Shown here piece after piece: positions 23,715 through 32,536 of a stretch of 37,423 bases of DNA. Each line of letters begins with the position of its first letter. The stretch's first letter is position 1. Location of the stretch: the NCBI GenBank assembly GCA_945957555.1, contig CAMFLX010000031.1, forward strand, positions 1 through 37,423, in the 5' to 3' direction. The notes beneath the pieces are model-generated. The model was not told the origin of the DNA, made no database searches, and saw nothing but the letters and a program-made list of their open reading frames with translations. Both the position numbers and the translations under genes were made by a program. This DNA is from an uncultured Cytophagales bacterium (lineage in GTDB: Bacteria > Bacteroidota > Bacteroidia > Cytophagales > UBA9547).

Positions 23715-25322
23715 ATGAGAGTTTCTAGAAGCGTTAGCATACGTCAACGTATGATTTTGGGCTATTCAGTTATAGCCATTGCAGTATCTATCTCTGTCAT
23801 TGTTTCGTTTTTTATTTTTAAAAAGACAAAAGATCTTGATGAGCACATTACAAACGTTCAGATCCCTGCATTGGGTAATCTGAAAAGGATCGAACAATGT
23901 ATCATAGATAGTAGACGATTGAGCAACAATTGGATTTATCAGGCTAATGAAAAGGAAAAAGGAGAGTTTACTGACCTGGTCTTTCACAAAATTCCACTTT
24001 TGTCTGATAGTTTGAATGCTCAATTGTCAGGATGGGCTTCTTCTGAAGATCAGACTTCATTTCAATCATTTAGGCTAAAGTTGGATTCTATAATATATAA
24101 AGAGGCTGCTATTATTAAATTGTTACCTGATGCATTTGACCGTTCCAACGATATGAATAACGAAGCTGCGGGCCAATATCTAGTGCGTTTAGAAAAAGAA
24201 GTGGAAATCGTATTAGGGGATTTAAAGCCTTTAATAGAGCATAGTGAGGAACAATTTTCAATACTGCAAGTGCAGAAGAAGGGCTTGTATAATACCATTA
24301 ACTATATGCTATTATGTCTTCTGATCCTTACTGTGGCGATCAGTGTAGTTTCTGTAAACAATACGATAAAAGGAGTGATCAAGCCTCTTTCTGAATTGAA
24401 AAAGGTAATGTTAGGATTAAGCAAGGGAGAAATTTTACCCATTAAAAGTTTGAATCGAATCGATGAAATAGGTGAAATGAATGAGGCCATGGTAGAAATG
24501 TTGCAAGGAATCAAAGAAAAAACAGATTTTGCGGTACATATTGGTAATGGTAAGTATGATATGGCCTTTAAGCCAAGTAGTGAAAAAGACACTTTGGGCC
24601 TAGCTCTAATAGAAATGAGAACTAAGCTAAAGGAAAACGCAGAGGAAGAAGGAAAGAGGGTTTGGGCTACTTCGGGGCAAGCTCAATTTGGAGATGTGCT
24701 TAGGGCCGAGTATGCTTCTGATAGTGCTTTCTATGCAGCCGCATTGATGTTTATTGTGAAGTATATGAAAGTAAATCAAGGAGGGTTGTTTCTTGTTGAA
24801 GAACAAGAAGGGGAGCGCTCGCTGAACTTGGTTGCTTGCTATGCTTATGAAAGAAATAAACATATTAAAAAAAGAGTTGAAATAGGGGAGGGCTTGTTAG
24901 GGCAGTGTTACTTGGAGAAAGAATCAATATATCTTACCGAAGTGCCTCAAAATTACCTGACGATTACGTCTGGTTTAGGAGATGCTAGCCCTAGGGCTGT
25001 TCTATTGGTGCCCCTGATCTTGAATGAGGAGGTGTTTGGTGTGTTGGAAGTAGCGTCATTCTCACAGATTTTGAATGAAGAGGTGCTATTTATGGAGCGT
25101 ATTGCTATGCTTATGACATCAGCTATTGCGGCGGTAAAAACTAATGGGAAGACAAGGGCCCTATTGGATAAATCTCAATTGTTAGCAGAGCAAATGAAAG
25201 CTCAAGAAGAAGAGATGCGTCAAAATATGGAAGAACTTATAGCTACCCAAGAAGATTGGAAGAGAAAAGAGAAAAAATATTCTGAGATCCTTAAAGAACA
25301 TGGTATTTCAATCATAACTTAA
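23715..25322 (+). CDS. Membrane sensor with HAMP and GAF domains, no output domain
   Basis: The 535-residue protein has helix TM1 (about 13-35), a helical periplasmic sensor of four-helix-bundle type (about 40-190), TM2 (about 194-216) and a HAMP region (about 218-275). A linker follows, then a GAF domain (about 325-465, with NQGGLFLVEE and VLLVPLILNEEVFGVLEVA) and a coiled coil (about 480-525) containing EEEMRQNMEELIATQED. In Bacteroidota that coiled-coil tail usually leads into PAS or kinase domains, but here the protein stops soon after. There is no kinase, cyclase or methyl-accepting domain, so any signal must go through a partner. A universal stress protein gene follows 78 bases later. 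Confidence 0.8.
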   Translation: MRVSRSVSIRQRMILGYSVIAIAVSISVIVSFFIFKKTKDLDEHITNVQIPALGNLKRIEQCIIDSRRLSNNWIYQANEKEKGEFTDLVFHKIPLLSDSLNAQLSGWASSEDQTSFQSFRLKLDSIIYKEAAIIKLLPDAFDRSNDMNNEAAGQYLVRLEKEVEIVLGDLKPLIEHSEEQFSILQVQKKGLYNTINYMLLCLLILTVAISVVSVNNTIKGVIKPLSELKKVMLGLSKGEILPIKSLNRIDEIGEMNEAMVEMLQGIKEKTDFAVHIGNGKYDMAFKPSSEKDTLGLALIEMRTKLKENAEEEGKRVWATSGQAQFGDVLRAEYASDSAFYAAALMFIVKYMKVNQGGLFLVEEQEGERSLNLVACYAYERNKHIKKRVEIGEGLLGQCYLEKESIYLTEVPQNYLTITSGLGDASPRAVLLVPLILNEEVFGVLEVASFSQILNEEVLFMERIAMLMTSAIAAVKTNGKTRALLDKSQLLAEQMKAQEEEMRQNMEELIATQEDWKRKEKKYSEILKEHGISIIT

Positions 25323-25374
25323 AGATTAAATTTATGAAATGATTTTGTTCATTAGGCAATTACAATTAATTTAA

Positions 25375-25382
25375 TATATTTG
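25375..25382 (+). promoter_or_regulatory. -7 element (TATATTTG) for the universal stress protein gene
   Basis: TATATTTG matches TAnnTTTG and ends 18 bases before the chosen ATG. It lies downstream of the sensor gene stop codon, so the stress gene probably has its own promoter. Confidence 0.45.
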
Positions 25383-25400
25383 TTTTATAAATTTTTATTC

Positions 25401-26219
25401 ATGAAATTCTTAGTCCCTACCAATTTTTCAAAAATCGCAGAAGAGGCTCTATCCGCATCGATAGGGTTTACAAAAAAAATTGACAATGCATCAATCATTT
25501 TATTGCATTTTATAAAATCGCATACAAATAATATTGCAGATGTTGAGAAAGACCAATCTAATGTAGATTCTAAAGTTTGGGAGATGTGTACCCAATATCT
25601 TAAAAAAGTAAGAGTCGAAAATCTTGGTATACCTATATCTCTTAGTGTAATCACATATATAAGCGAAGTCGATCTATTTAAACAAATAGAAGGTTTGAAA
25701 AGCGATTTAGTTGTGATGGGTACACAGGAGGTTGAACGTTATGAAAATGAGAAACTTATTGGAGAACATACTCGAAAGTTTATAAGGAATGTAGCAACTC
25801 CAATCTTATGTATTAGAGAAAAGTTACAAAGTTTAGACTTTAAGAAAGTAGTTCTTGCAAGTAACTTAAAACAAACGCAGATTGTAGATTTTAATAAATT
25901 GCAAACTTTTTTTGAAGAGCAAAATGTTCCAGTAGAGATTATATTGGTTGTTACGCCAGAAAAGTTTATTACCACACAAAATGCGTTGAAGGCATTCGAA
26001 GCTTCATCAAAAATGATAAAGTATAACAATATTAGCTTTAAGATTTATAATGAGATTGGTATTGCTGAGGGTATTATTGGTTATTGCAGTCACAACAAGG
26101 TGGATTTATTGGTACTTCCTACTCAGGGAAGAAAAGGTCTAGATTATTTCTTTAATGGTAGTATTGCCGAAGTTGTTTTGGATGAGTTGCGTATACCGAC
26201 TATATCCATCTTGGAATAG
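25401..26219 (+). CDS. Tandem universal stress protein (two Usp domains)
   Basis: The 272-residue cytoplasmic protein holds two Usp folds: FLVPTNFSKIAEEAL starts the first, and FKKVVLASNLKQTQ starts the second near residue 148. Each ends in a strand resembling the family C-terminus (VATPILCI and RIPTISI). The second domain has GRKGLDYFFNGS, similar to the ATP-binding glycine motif but with a shorter spacer, so ATP binding is doubtful. The ATG at 25401 is chosen over the TTG at 25380, which is inside the promoter-like motif. It converges with the DUF62 gene, 5 bases apart, with no terminator visible between them. Confidence 0.85.
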   Translation: MKFLVPTNFSKIAEEALSASIGFTKKIDNASIILLHFIKSHTNNIADVEKDQSNVDSKVWEMCTQYLKKVRVENLGIPISLSVITYISEVDLFKQIEGLKSDLVVMGTQEVERYENEKLIGEHTRKFIRNVATPILCIREKLQSLDFKKVVLASNLKQTQIVDFNKLQTFFEEQNVPVEIILVVTPEKFITTQNALKAFEASSKMIKYNNISFKIYNEIGIAEGIIGYCSHNKVDLLVLPTQGRKGLDYFFNGSIAEVVLDELRIPTISILE

Positions 26220-26224
26220 ATGAA

Positions 26225-26995
26225 TTATCTGAGCAATAGCCTCATCTCTTGTCCTATTTTTACTCCAAGAAGTTTTGAGGCGTTGCCACATTTAATACCG
26301 ACCGTAACATAATTACTATTGTTGATAAAGGCAAATGAATCTCCATGAGATGGGATAGAAAAATTAGAGAAATTTGCAATATGGTGCCTACCGAGTACTA
26401 CTGATGTATTTGCTAGGGAGATGTCGAAATCTAATTCTTTTGTATTGATGTTAGATATAATGTTTCCATAGTTGTCAATATGAACTACCTGTCCAATAAT
26501 TTCATTATTAGATTTAAAGGCCAATGAGAGTAGTAGTTGCTTTATATTTATTACTTGCTTTCCTAGGTCATACACCGAAGCACCAGTTGCCAGTTGTGCG
26601 GCCGCATTAGCCATTATGGTCTTTTCCGAAAAAGTACCCATATTGTTTCTATCGTAGTTTAGTTCACAAATCACCATAGGTTTTTTGTTGCTGATGAGTG
26701 AGAAAATACCGTTATCAAAACCGACAAAATAGTGTTCTTCTAGCCTTAGAGCTATGAGTTTTGTTTCATCTCTATTGTCCCAAGAGTTTACCCCAACAAG
26801 ATGCACTGTACCTATTGGAAAATCCCTGAATACATTTTTCAGAATATAAGACGTCTGAGTAATGTTATGAGGTTCGATTTCATGAGTAATGTCAATGATC
26901 TGTATGTTTTGATTAAATGCAAGCACACGTGCCTTTACAGCAGCCACGTAGTGGTCTCTCCAACCAAAATCAGAAGTGAATGTTATAACAGCCAT
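26225..26995 (-). CDS. SAM hydroxide adenosyltransferase family protein (DUF62), divergent type
   Basis: DUF62 enzymes split S-adenosylmethionine into adenosine and methionine and are related to fluorinase and chlorinase. The N-terminus ITFTSDFGWRDHYVAAVKA and the FPIGTVHLVGV segment fit the family, and the C-terminal half has the beta-barrel pattern (GQVVHIDNYGNIISNI). The usual VDPGVG-type motif after TVHL is absent: here it reads GVNSWDNRDE, so the catalytic Asp position is Asn70, while Arg75 remains. Length is 256 residues. Activity is therefore uncertain. It lies downstream of pdhB, separated by a terminator. Confidence 0.85.
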   Translation of the reverse strand: MAVITFTSDFGWRDHYVAAVKARVLAFNQNIQIIDITHEIEPHNITQTSYILKNVFRDFPIGTVHLVGVNSWDNRDETKLIALRLEEHYFVGFDNGIFSLISNKKPMVICELNYDRNNMGTFSEKTIMANAAAQLATGASVYDLGKQVINIKQLLLSLAFKSNNEIIGQVVHIDNYGNIISNINTKELDFDISLANTSVVLGRHHIANFSNFSIPSHGDSFAFINNSNYVTVGIKCGNASKLLGVKIGQEMRLLLR

Positions 26996-27008
26996 GAAAT
27001 TTCATTAT

Positions 27009-27038
27009 TAAAAAAAAAGCAGGCCAAAACCTGCTTTT
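27009..27038 (-). terminator. Terminator after pdhB
   Basis: AAAAGCAGG pairs with CCTGCTTTT around a 6-base loop. On the minus strand the stem runs into a long T-tract, so it ends the pdhB transcript before the DUF62 gene. Confidence 0.88.
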
Positions 27039-27061
27039 TCTGTCTAAAAATCTAGACAAGA

Positions 27062-28042
27062 TTAATCTCTGTATAATACTTTTTTGACCGCTTTTATTGT
27101 TTTTGGGATATTTGGAAGGATCTCGTCAATAAGAGTGGGAGCGTATGGTAGTGGAAGATCCACGCTGTTTACTCTAATAACTGGTGCATCCAAATGATCG
27201 AAAGCATGTCTTTGTACATGATATGCAATCTCTGTAGAGATTGATCCTAGTGGCCAACATTCTTCAACGATCACCAATCTATTGGTTTTCTTTACGGAAT
27301 TTACCACAGCATCATAGTCAATGGGTCTAATGCTTCTAAGGTCTATTACCTCAGCATTGATACCTTCTTTTTCCAATTCTGAGGCTGCACCAAGTGCAAC
27401 TTTCATCATTTTTCCAAAAGAAACAATAGTAACGTCTTTACCTTCTTTTTTGATGTCTGCAAGCCCGATCGGGATGATATATTCACCTTCTGGTACAGCT
27501 CCTTTATCGCCATACATCAACTCTGACTCACAGAAAATCACTGGATCATTGTCCCTGATAGAAGCCTTAAGCAATCCTTTTGCATCATAAGGATTTGAAG
27601 GTACTACTACTTTTAAGCCAGGAGTATTTGCATACCAGCTTTCAAAATTTTGGGAGTGTTGAGAACTCAACATGCCAGCATTACCAGTAGGCCCTCTAAA
27701 TACTATTGGGCAAGAGTACTGGCCACCAGACATGGACATCATCTTTGCCGCACTGTTTATAACTTGGTCAATGGCTACAAGAGAGAAATTGAATGTCATG
27801 AATTCGATGATAGGACGAAGACCATTAGCCGCAGCTCCTACTCCAATACCTGCAAAGCCTAATTCTGCGATAGGGGTATCGATGATCCTTTTGGCGCCAA
27901 ACTCCTCCAGCATTCCTTGACTTACCTTGTACGCCCCGTTGTATTCGGCAACTTCTTCGCCCATTAAGAAGATACTAGAGTCTCTTCTCATCTCTTCTTG
28001 CATTGCCTCACGAAGTGCCTCTCTGAATTGAATTTCTCTCAT
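27062..28042 (-). CDS. pdhB: Pyruvate dehydrogenase E1 component, beta subunit
   Basis: The beta subunit forms, with the alpha subunit, the thiamine-diphosphate E1 enzyme that decarboxylates pyruvate. Recognisable parts are [54 protein letters not shown] and [18 protein letters not shown], and the C-terminal transketolase domain with [12 protein letters not shown]. At 326 residues its length is typical. No alpha-subunit gene or E2/E3 lies next to it, which is common in Bacteroidota. A related branched-chain E1 beta subunit is the alternative, but the sequence fits PdhB best. Confidence 0.93.
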   Translation of the reverse strand: MREIQFREALREAMQEEMRRDSSIFLMGEEVAEYNGAYKVSQGMLEEFGAKRIIDTPIAELGFAGIGVGAAANGLRPIIEFMTFNFSLVAIDQVINSAAKMMSMSGGQYSCPIVFRGPTGNAGMLSSQHSQNFESWYANTPGLKVVVPSNPYDAKGLLKASIRDNDPVIFCESELMYGDKGAVPEGEYIIPIGLADIKKEGKDVTIVSFGKMMKVALGAASELEKEGINAEVIDLRSIRPIDYDAVVNSVKKTNRLVIVEECWPLGSISTEIAYHVQRHAFDHLDAPVIRVNSVDLPLPYAPTLIDEILPNIPKTIKAVKKVLYRD

Positions 28043-28132
28043 TACTTTTAGAAAAGAATATAAGTGTTTTTATTGATTATGAACCTCTGTCACAATGAAG
28101 TTCAAAATTAATACCTTTTTAAAAATGGACAA

Positions 28133-28164
28133 TAAAAAAGCCCGATTTTTATCGGGCTTTTTTG
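28133..28164 (-). terminator. Terminator after the OmpA-TPR lipoprotein gene
   Basis: AAAAAAGCCCGAT-TTTT-ATCGGGCTTTTTT is a perfect stem with T-tracts on both sides. It stops the lipoprotein transcript just before pdhB on the minus strand. Confidence 0.9.
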
Positions 28165-28170
28165 TAAATT

Positions 28171-29976
28171 TTATTTTACTGCGTCTTTAAAATTACTGTT
28201 GTTCCAGAAGTTCAGAAACTCCAGATCTTCTAGAGCTTTGGCTCTTAGTTTTTCGTCTAATTGAACTGCAGATTTCAATCTAGCAACTAGTATGTCTATA
28301 TTATTTTGTCTTGCAGCGGTAACAGCACTTCCGTAGTAGGCAAGAGCATTTTTAGGATCAGCTGTAGTAGCTTCGTCAAATGCAACTTTGGCTTTCTCTA
28401 AATCTTTCTTTAATAAGTATGTCAATGCAAGATTGTATTTTACCAAAGAATTATCAGACACGCCATTCTGTAAGCTAGCTACTGCATCGTCATAAAGGCC
28501 TTTTTTGATTTTCCAAACTCCGATTACACTGTTAGCGATTTTCTTAACATCGCTATCCTTGGCTAAATCATTTGCTTTTGTAGCAGCATTCATTGAGTTT
28601 GTGTAGTCATTTTTGATCAAATAAGCAGATGCAAGGTTCGCATAAGCGATTGCACTTTCTTCTTTTTGATTTGCAAGCGTTAATTGAGCGATTGATTTGT
28701 CAGCAAAGGATTGTTTGTCTTCATCTTTGTATGATGCAATAGCCTTATCTAAGTAGATAGCTCCTAAGTTGTTATAAGCCTGCCATTTGTCTGCATCAAC
28801 AGAAGCAGCTTTGTAGATAGCTTCTTTTTCGTCAGCTATTGGAGTAAGTGTAGCACTGTACAAGAGTTCTTCGCCTGTAAGTGTATCTTTCTTCACTTTG
28901 CCTTCAGAGATTTGTTTGCCCAATACCGAGATTAAAGCATCTGGCTTCTTATATTTTACAGTTAAGATTTCAGTTTTAGCTGTCCTTAATTTTGGGTAAA
29001 TTTCTTTTACTAAGTGTTTGTACGAATTTGTAGTTTGGAGCAGTTTTTCTTTTTGTTCAAAGTCGCCAGCAGGTGCGTTCACAATGTCAAGAATTTCAGT
29101 CTTTTGCTCTGGAGTTAACTTAGTATCTGCATTTACCAAATCTTTGAATGCAACCCAATCCTTAACTTGTGCCTTAAGTACAAATTGGATTGAATCCATA
29201 GTTCCTTTGTTGTACTTAAACTTAGCCATGTTTTCTTTGTAGAACTTCTCAATAACCTTCGCTCTGTCGTCAGACAGGTAAGTATTTATGGTTTCTGTAC
29301 CTTCAGGAGAGTGAGAACCTGTAATGGTAACAACTCTTGTTACGTTTTTCTTAGCAATAAATGCCTCGAAAAATTTGCCGTTTTCACCTTTAATTTCACT
29401 TTTTCTAAGAGTAGACTTTCCTTTTTCAAAGAAGAAGCCAACGTTAGTTGGTTCAAGTTCTTCCTTATTATTATAACCATGGTCTGCATACAATGAGAAG
29501 TAGTTGTTTTGAACTAATCTCGATGTAGTGATGATCCCTTTAGCTATCGGAAGCTCCTCAGTAGACTTGCTCTTGGACTTGGAAATATTGGAAGCAGTTC
29601 CAACTACTTTAAGTTCACCTCTTTTGAGGTTCTCATTGAATCCGAAAGCTATATTTTTAGAAAGTTTTGGCTGTTCTTTCTTAGCATTTGGGAAGTCGGG
29701 ATTTTGATTGAATTCTATTGTTCCTAAGTCAACAGAATTATCACCAGAGACATATCTCGATTTAACCGAGTATATCTTGTTTTTTTTCAGCATTTTAACA
29801 GGGAGTTGCGCTGAAATAGTTGCTTTTACAGAGTCACCGTGAAGTTCTAGAGGGGAAGGACTGACAGTAAGTTGTTGGTCTTTAGCCATCTTCACCATTT
29901 GTTTTAGAGTGCAACCTCCTAAGACCACAGCTCCAGATACGGCTAAAAAATAGAAAGAGTTTTTGTTAAAAATCAT
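28171..29976 (-). CDS. Outer-envelope lipoprotein with OmpA-like and TPR domains
   Basis: The 601-residue protein has a lipobox (LGGC, Cys22) followed by a beta-rich region (about 35-165). An OmpA-like segment covers about 185-265, with GFFFEKGKSTLRKSE and then SHSPEGTETINTYLSDDRAKVIE. The Asp of the peptidoglycan motif is replaced within SHSPEG, while the Arg is kept. TPR units follow at about 395-590 (WQAYNNLGAIYLDKAIA, AIAYANLASAYLIKNDY, ALAYYGSAVTAARQNN). The combination suggests an envelope scaffold; the partner is unknown. A TATATTTG element lies upstream on the minus strand. Confidence 0.82.
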   Translation of the reverse strand: MIFNKNSFYFLAVSGAVVLGGCTLKQMVKMAKDQQLTVSPSPLELHGDSVKATISAQLPVKMLKKNKIYSVKSRYVSGDNSVDLGTIEFNQNPDFPNAKKEQPKLSKNIAFGFNENLKRGELKVVGTASNISKSKSKSTEELPIAKGIITTSRLVQNNYFSLYADHGYNNKEELEPTNVGFFFEKGKSTLRKSEIKGENGKFFEAFIAKKNVTRVVTITGSHSPEGTETINTYLSDDRAKVIEKFYKENMAKFKYNKGTMDSIQFVLKAQVKDWVAFKDLVNADTKLTPEQKTEILDIVNAPAGDFEQKEKLLQTTNSYKHLVKEIYPKLRTAKTEILTVKYKKPDALISVLGKQISEGKVKKDTLTGEELLYSATLTPIADEKEAIYKAASVDADKWQAYNNLGAIYLDKAIASYKDEDKQSFADKSIAQLTLANQKEESAIAYANLASAYLIKNDYTNSMNAATKANDLAKDSDVKKIANSVIGVWKIKKGLYDDAVASLQNGVSDNSLVKYNLALTYLLKKDLEKAKVAFDEATTADPKNALAYYGSAVTAARQNNIDILVARLKSAVQLDEKLRAKALEDLEFLNFWNNSNFKDAVK

Positions 29977-30021
29977 ACAATTACAAGATTTATTTTAAAA
30001 TCAAAACAATACAGTTTGACG

Positions 30022-30029
30022 CAAATATA
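30022..30029 (-). promoter_or_regulatory. -7 element (TATATTTG) for the OmpA-TPR lipoprotein gene
   Basis: On the minus strand TATATTTG matches TAnnTTTG and lies 45 bases before the ATG. No clear -33 TTG was found. Confidence 0.4.
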
Positions 30030-30112
30030 AATAAAATTTTGACTTATATAAATTTATCGGAACTTTTAGTGTAATTTCGTGGTATAAATTACTCAGACAA
30101 AACAGATTTGGT

Positions 30113-30331
30113 ATGAAAAAAATACAGCAATTGTTGGAGATACAACTTTTTGGTGTGTGTAGCAAACTTGGTGAGGTTATGGGGATTTCCTCTGGCGGTA
30201 TCAAGTTAGCATTTGTATATCTTAGCTTTTTTACGTTTGGTTCACCAATCATTATGTATTTAGCTCTGGCTTTCTGGATGAACATTAGGAAATATCATAG
30301 GGCTAAGAGGAGCACTGTTTGGGATTTCTAG
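30113..30331 (+). CDS. Small PspC-domain membrane protein
   Basis: The 72-residue protein matches the PspC domain: LFGVCSKLGEVMGISSG, then a membrane helix around FVYLSFFTFGSPIIMYLALAFW. In proteobacteria PspC senses membrane stress with the Psp system. No other psp gene is present here, so a role in membrane stress is only suggested. The C-terminal RRSTVWDF-like end (KRSTVWDF) is typical of the Bacteroidota version. Confidence 0.8.
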   Translation: MKKIQQLLEIQLFGVCSKLGEVMGISSGGIKLAFVYLSFFTFGSPIIMYLALAFWMNIRKYHRAKRSTVWDF

Positions 30332-30378
30332 ATGGCATTGTTTTTGCAAGCGTTCTGGAAATACCCCATAATTGAGTT

Positions 30379-31500
30379 ATGAACAAATATAAAATCTTAT
30401 TTTTTTTAGCGTGTGGCTTACACGCTTCTTTTTGCCAAATTGAGGTTTGGGGAGGAGCAGGGTTAGACGCAGGCATTCCTATTGCTAGCTCTTATCAAGG
30501 AAACAAGTCTATTTTAAAACCTCGATTGAATTATCTATTCAATGAAAATTTGTATTTACAATTAAGGTTTTTTAGAAGAATAGGGATCGAGGCTTATGTG
30601 ACTCAAAATACCCAATCATACAAATATTTGGATAAAACCTTTTATCACACTACAGGTGATAAGTATGATGCTGTTATTAAATCAAAAAATAATTTCACGA
30701 GCTATGGTTTGAACCTTATTTATAGACAACCTTTAGTGGGGAGTTATGCTGGTATTTATGTTTCTGCTGGCTATAGGATTAACAATGTAGGCAACTCTAC
30801 AGTTTCTCAAACCCAAACTTTTAAGTTAAATAGCCAAGAGTTCGAATTTGTATCGAGGAGCTATGGGTCAGGAGGAGCTTTGTTGTTTGAGGGTGGTTGC
30901 CAAGTGGTGACAGATGACGAAAAGAATATGTTTACAGTTGGACTACAGTACCATAATGGTTTATCTAAACTATATGACGGCGATTTGACTACCAGACAGA
31001 ACGGGACAGTATTATATTCAGATAGGGTTAGTTCTGCATTGAGTTATTTTGGACTTACAGTTAAATACCATTATAGATTATTTGGTTATGATAAGTCAGA
31101 AAAGATTCCTGTGGAAGAACCAGTTGGAGACATTAATAAGCATTCTGAGTATGTACATCCTGCACAAAGAAAAGTAGAGCTTAAGGATAAAATTGAAGTT
31201 AAGAATAAGAAGATTACTATAGCTATATACGACCCTTATCGTGAGGATAATGATAGAGTATCTATTAGTATCAACGGGAAATTTGCACTTGAAAACTATA
31301 CTGTTACCAATAAGCAATATCAGTTCGATGTGGAATTGTTTCCTGGAGTAAACACCTTAATATTTCAGGCTGAAAACCTGGGGGATATTCCCCCAAATAC
31401 TGCGACCATTTTTGTGATTGAAAATGGTAAAAAGAAGAAGTTTGATATGACAGCCAATTTAAATACGAGTCAATCCTTAGAAATTGATTATAAACCGTAG
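30379..31500 (+). CDS. Envelope protein with barrel-like N-terminus and a repeat C-terminal domain
   Basis: The 373-residue protein has a signal peptide (1-19, cleaved near SFC). A beta-barrel-like region follows (about 20-240, for example YAGIYVSAGYRINNV and MFTVGLQYHNG), then a linker with charged residues. The C-terminal domain (277-373) contains ITIAIYDPYREDNDRVSI, SINGK and VNTLIFQAENLGDIPPNTAT. This last domain recurs in the next gene (residues 180-271 there). No named family is recognised. The next start lies four bases after this stop codon, so the two are in one operon. Function is unknown; outer-membrane location is inferred. Confidence 0.75.
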   Translation: MNKYKILFFLACGLHASFCQIEVWGGAGLDAGIPIASSYQGNKSILKPRLNYLFNENLYLQLRFFRRIGIEAYVTQNTQSYKYLDKTFYHTTGDKYDAVIKSKNNFTSYGLNLIYRQPLVGSYAGIYVSAGYRINNVGNSTVSQTQTFKLNSQEFEFVSRSYGSGGALLFEGGCQVVTDDEKNMFTVGLQYHNGLSKLYDGDLTTRQNGTVLYSDRVSSALSYFGLTVKYHYRLFGYDKSEKIPVEEPVGDINKHSEYVHPAQRKVELKDKIEVKNKKITIAIYDPYREDNDRVSISINGKFALENYTVTNKQYQFDVELFPGVNTLIFQAENLGDIPPNTATIFVIENGKKKKFDMTANLNTSQSLEIDYKP

Positions 31501-31504
31501 TTTT

Positions 31505-32320
31505 ATGAAGAAGATTGTAACATTAGTATTGTTTGTATTTATACTTTACAGTTCTTGCCAAAGTAAGAAAGTAAAGATTGATTTTCAACAAACGGAGTGT
31601 AAAAATTTGGTCTTAAAGAACGCTGTATATTCACTTGAAAAGCCTCCATGTGATAACGGCAAAAAACAATCTTATTTGCAAAATACCATAAGAATTAAGG
31701 TAGATCACAACAATAAGCAACCATGTTTGGAGTTTTTCAAGATCAAGGCTGCTTTTTTAAGAAGTGATGGGACGGAAATTTCGGGAGTTTCTTACAAGAG
31801 CGATTATAAATATACAGATCCTGAGGTTACTCTGACGAGTTCTTATATTGAAATAGCATTTAAGTATACACTTGCGACAACAGATGATGCGGATAATTTG
31901 TCAACTATTAAAATAGATCTGAGTTTGGAAAACGAGCTCAAGGATGTATCTAAGTTTTTTACTTTGACGGTTCCTTTGAGCTGTGTTACAAGTTCTTCTA
32001 ATGGTAGTTATCAGGTGGTTCAAGATGTACATGTTAATAGTAGTACTGTTACTTTGGGCTTTAGAGATTATTCTAGTATTGATGGGGATATTATTTCCGT
32101 TTATTTAAATGGTAATGTAGTTGTAAGTAATTTGACCCTTACTGGATCTTTTCAGAATTTTACTGTAACGGTTAATTCGGGAAGTAACCAGTTGGTGGTG
32201 ATTGCAGAAAATGAAGGTAGCAGTAGTCCGAATACTTGTGAAGTAAAGGTAAACAATAGTAGTGGGATTGATTTAACCCCAGGACTGAATACTGGTCAAG
32301 GGATCAATATTATTTTTTGA
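31505..32320 (+). CDS. Lipoprotein sharing the C-terminal domain of its neighbour
   Basis: The 271-residue protein is a lipoprotein (YSSC, Cys18). The middle part (about 25-175) has beta-rich segments and several cysteines (for example Cys32, Cys48 and Cys74) but no recognised family. The C-terminal 92 residues align with the end of the preceding protein: STVTLGFRDYSSIDGDIISV, then NQLVVIAENEGSSSPNT, then GLNTGQGINI. The ATG at 31505 is chosen because it sits four bases after the upstream stop codon and gives a lipobox; the TTG at 31484 would overlap that gene. Partner of the barrel-like protein is a reasonable guess. Confidence 0.78.
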   Translation: MKKIVTLVLFVFILYSSCQSKKVKIDFQQTECKNLVLKNAVYSLEKPPCDNGKKQSYLQNTIRIKVDHNNKQPCLEFFKIKAAFLRSDGTEISGVSYKSDYKYTDPEVTLTSSYIEIAFKYTLATTDDADNLSTIKIDLSLENELKDVSKFFTLTVPLSCVTSSSNGSYQVVQDVHVNSSTVTLGFRDYSSIDGDIISVYLNGNVVVSNLTLTGSFQNFTVTVNSGSNQLVVIAENEGSSSPNTCEVKVNNSSGIDLTPGLNTGQGINIIF

Positions 32321-32353
32321 TAGGTCTTACTGTTTATTAACCATATAATCTGT

Positions 32354-32378
32354 AGGGTCTGCATTAGCAGACCTTTTT
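32354..32378 (+). terminator. Terminator after the lipoprotein gene
   Basis: GGTCTGC-ATTA-GCAGACC is followed by five Ts, 33 bases after the stop codon. Confidence 0.85.
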
Positions 32379-32524
32379 GTAGAACATCTGTTGTTATTGA
32401 GGCTCCTTTAGGAAGCTTATTGAATACATATTTACTGTTCCTGAATGGCTTAGGAACATTCGACATGATTGAGGTCTGTGTGAAGTCTTTGCTCTTTGGT
32501 CTTTCCTCTTTTCTCTAAAAAAGT

Positions 32525-32532
32525 TACCTTTG
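32525..32532 (+). promoter_or_regulatory. -7 element (TACCTTTG) for tatD, nearly at the start codon
   Basis: TACCTTTG matches TAnnTTTG and ends only 4 bases before the tatD ATG. If active, the message would be almost leaderless. Confidence 0.45.
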
Positions 32533-32536
32533 CGGC

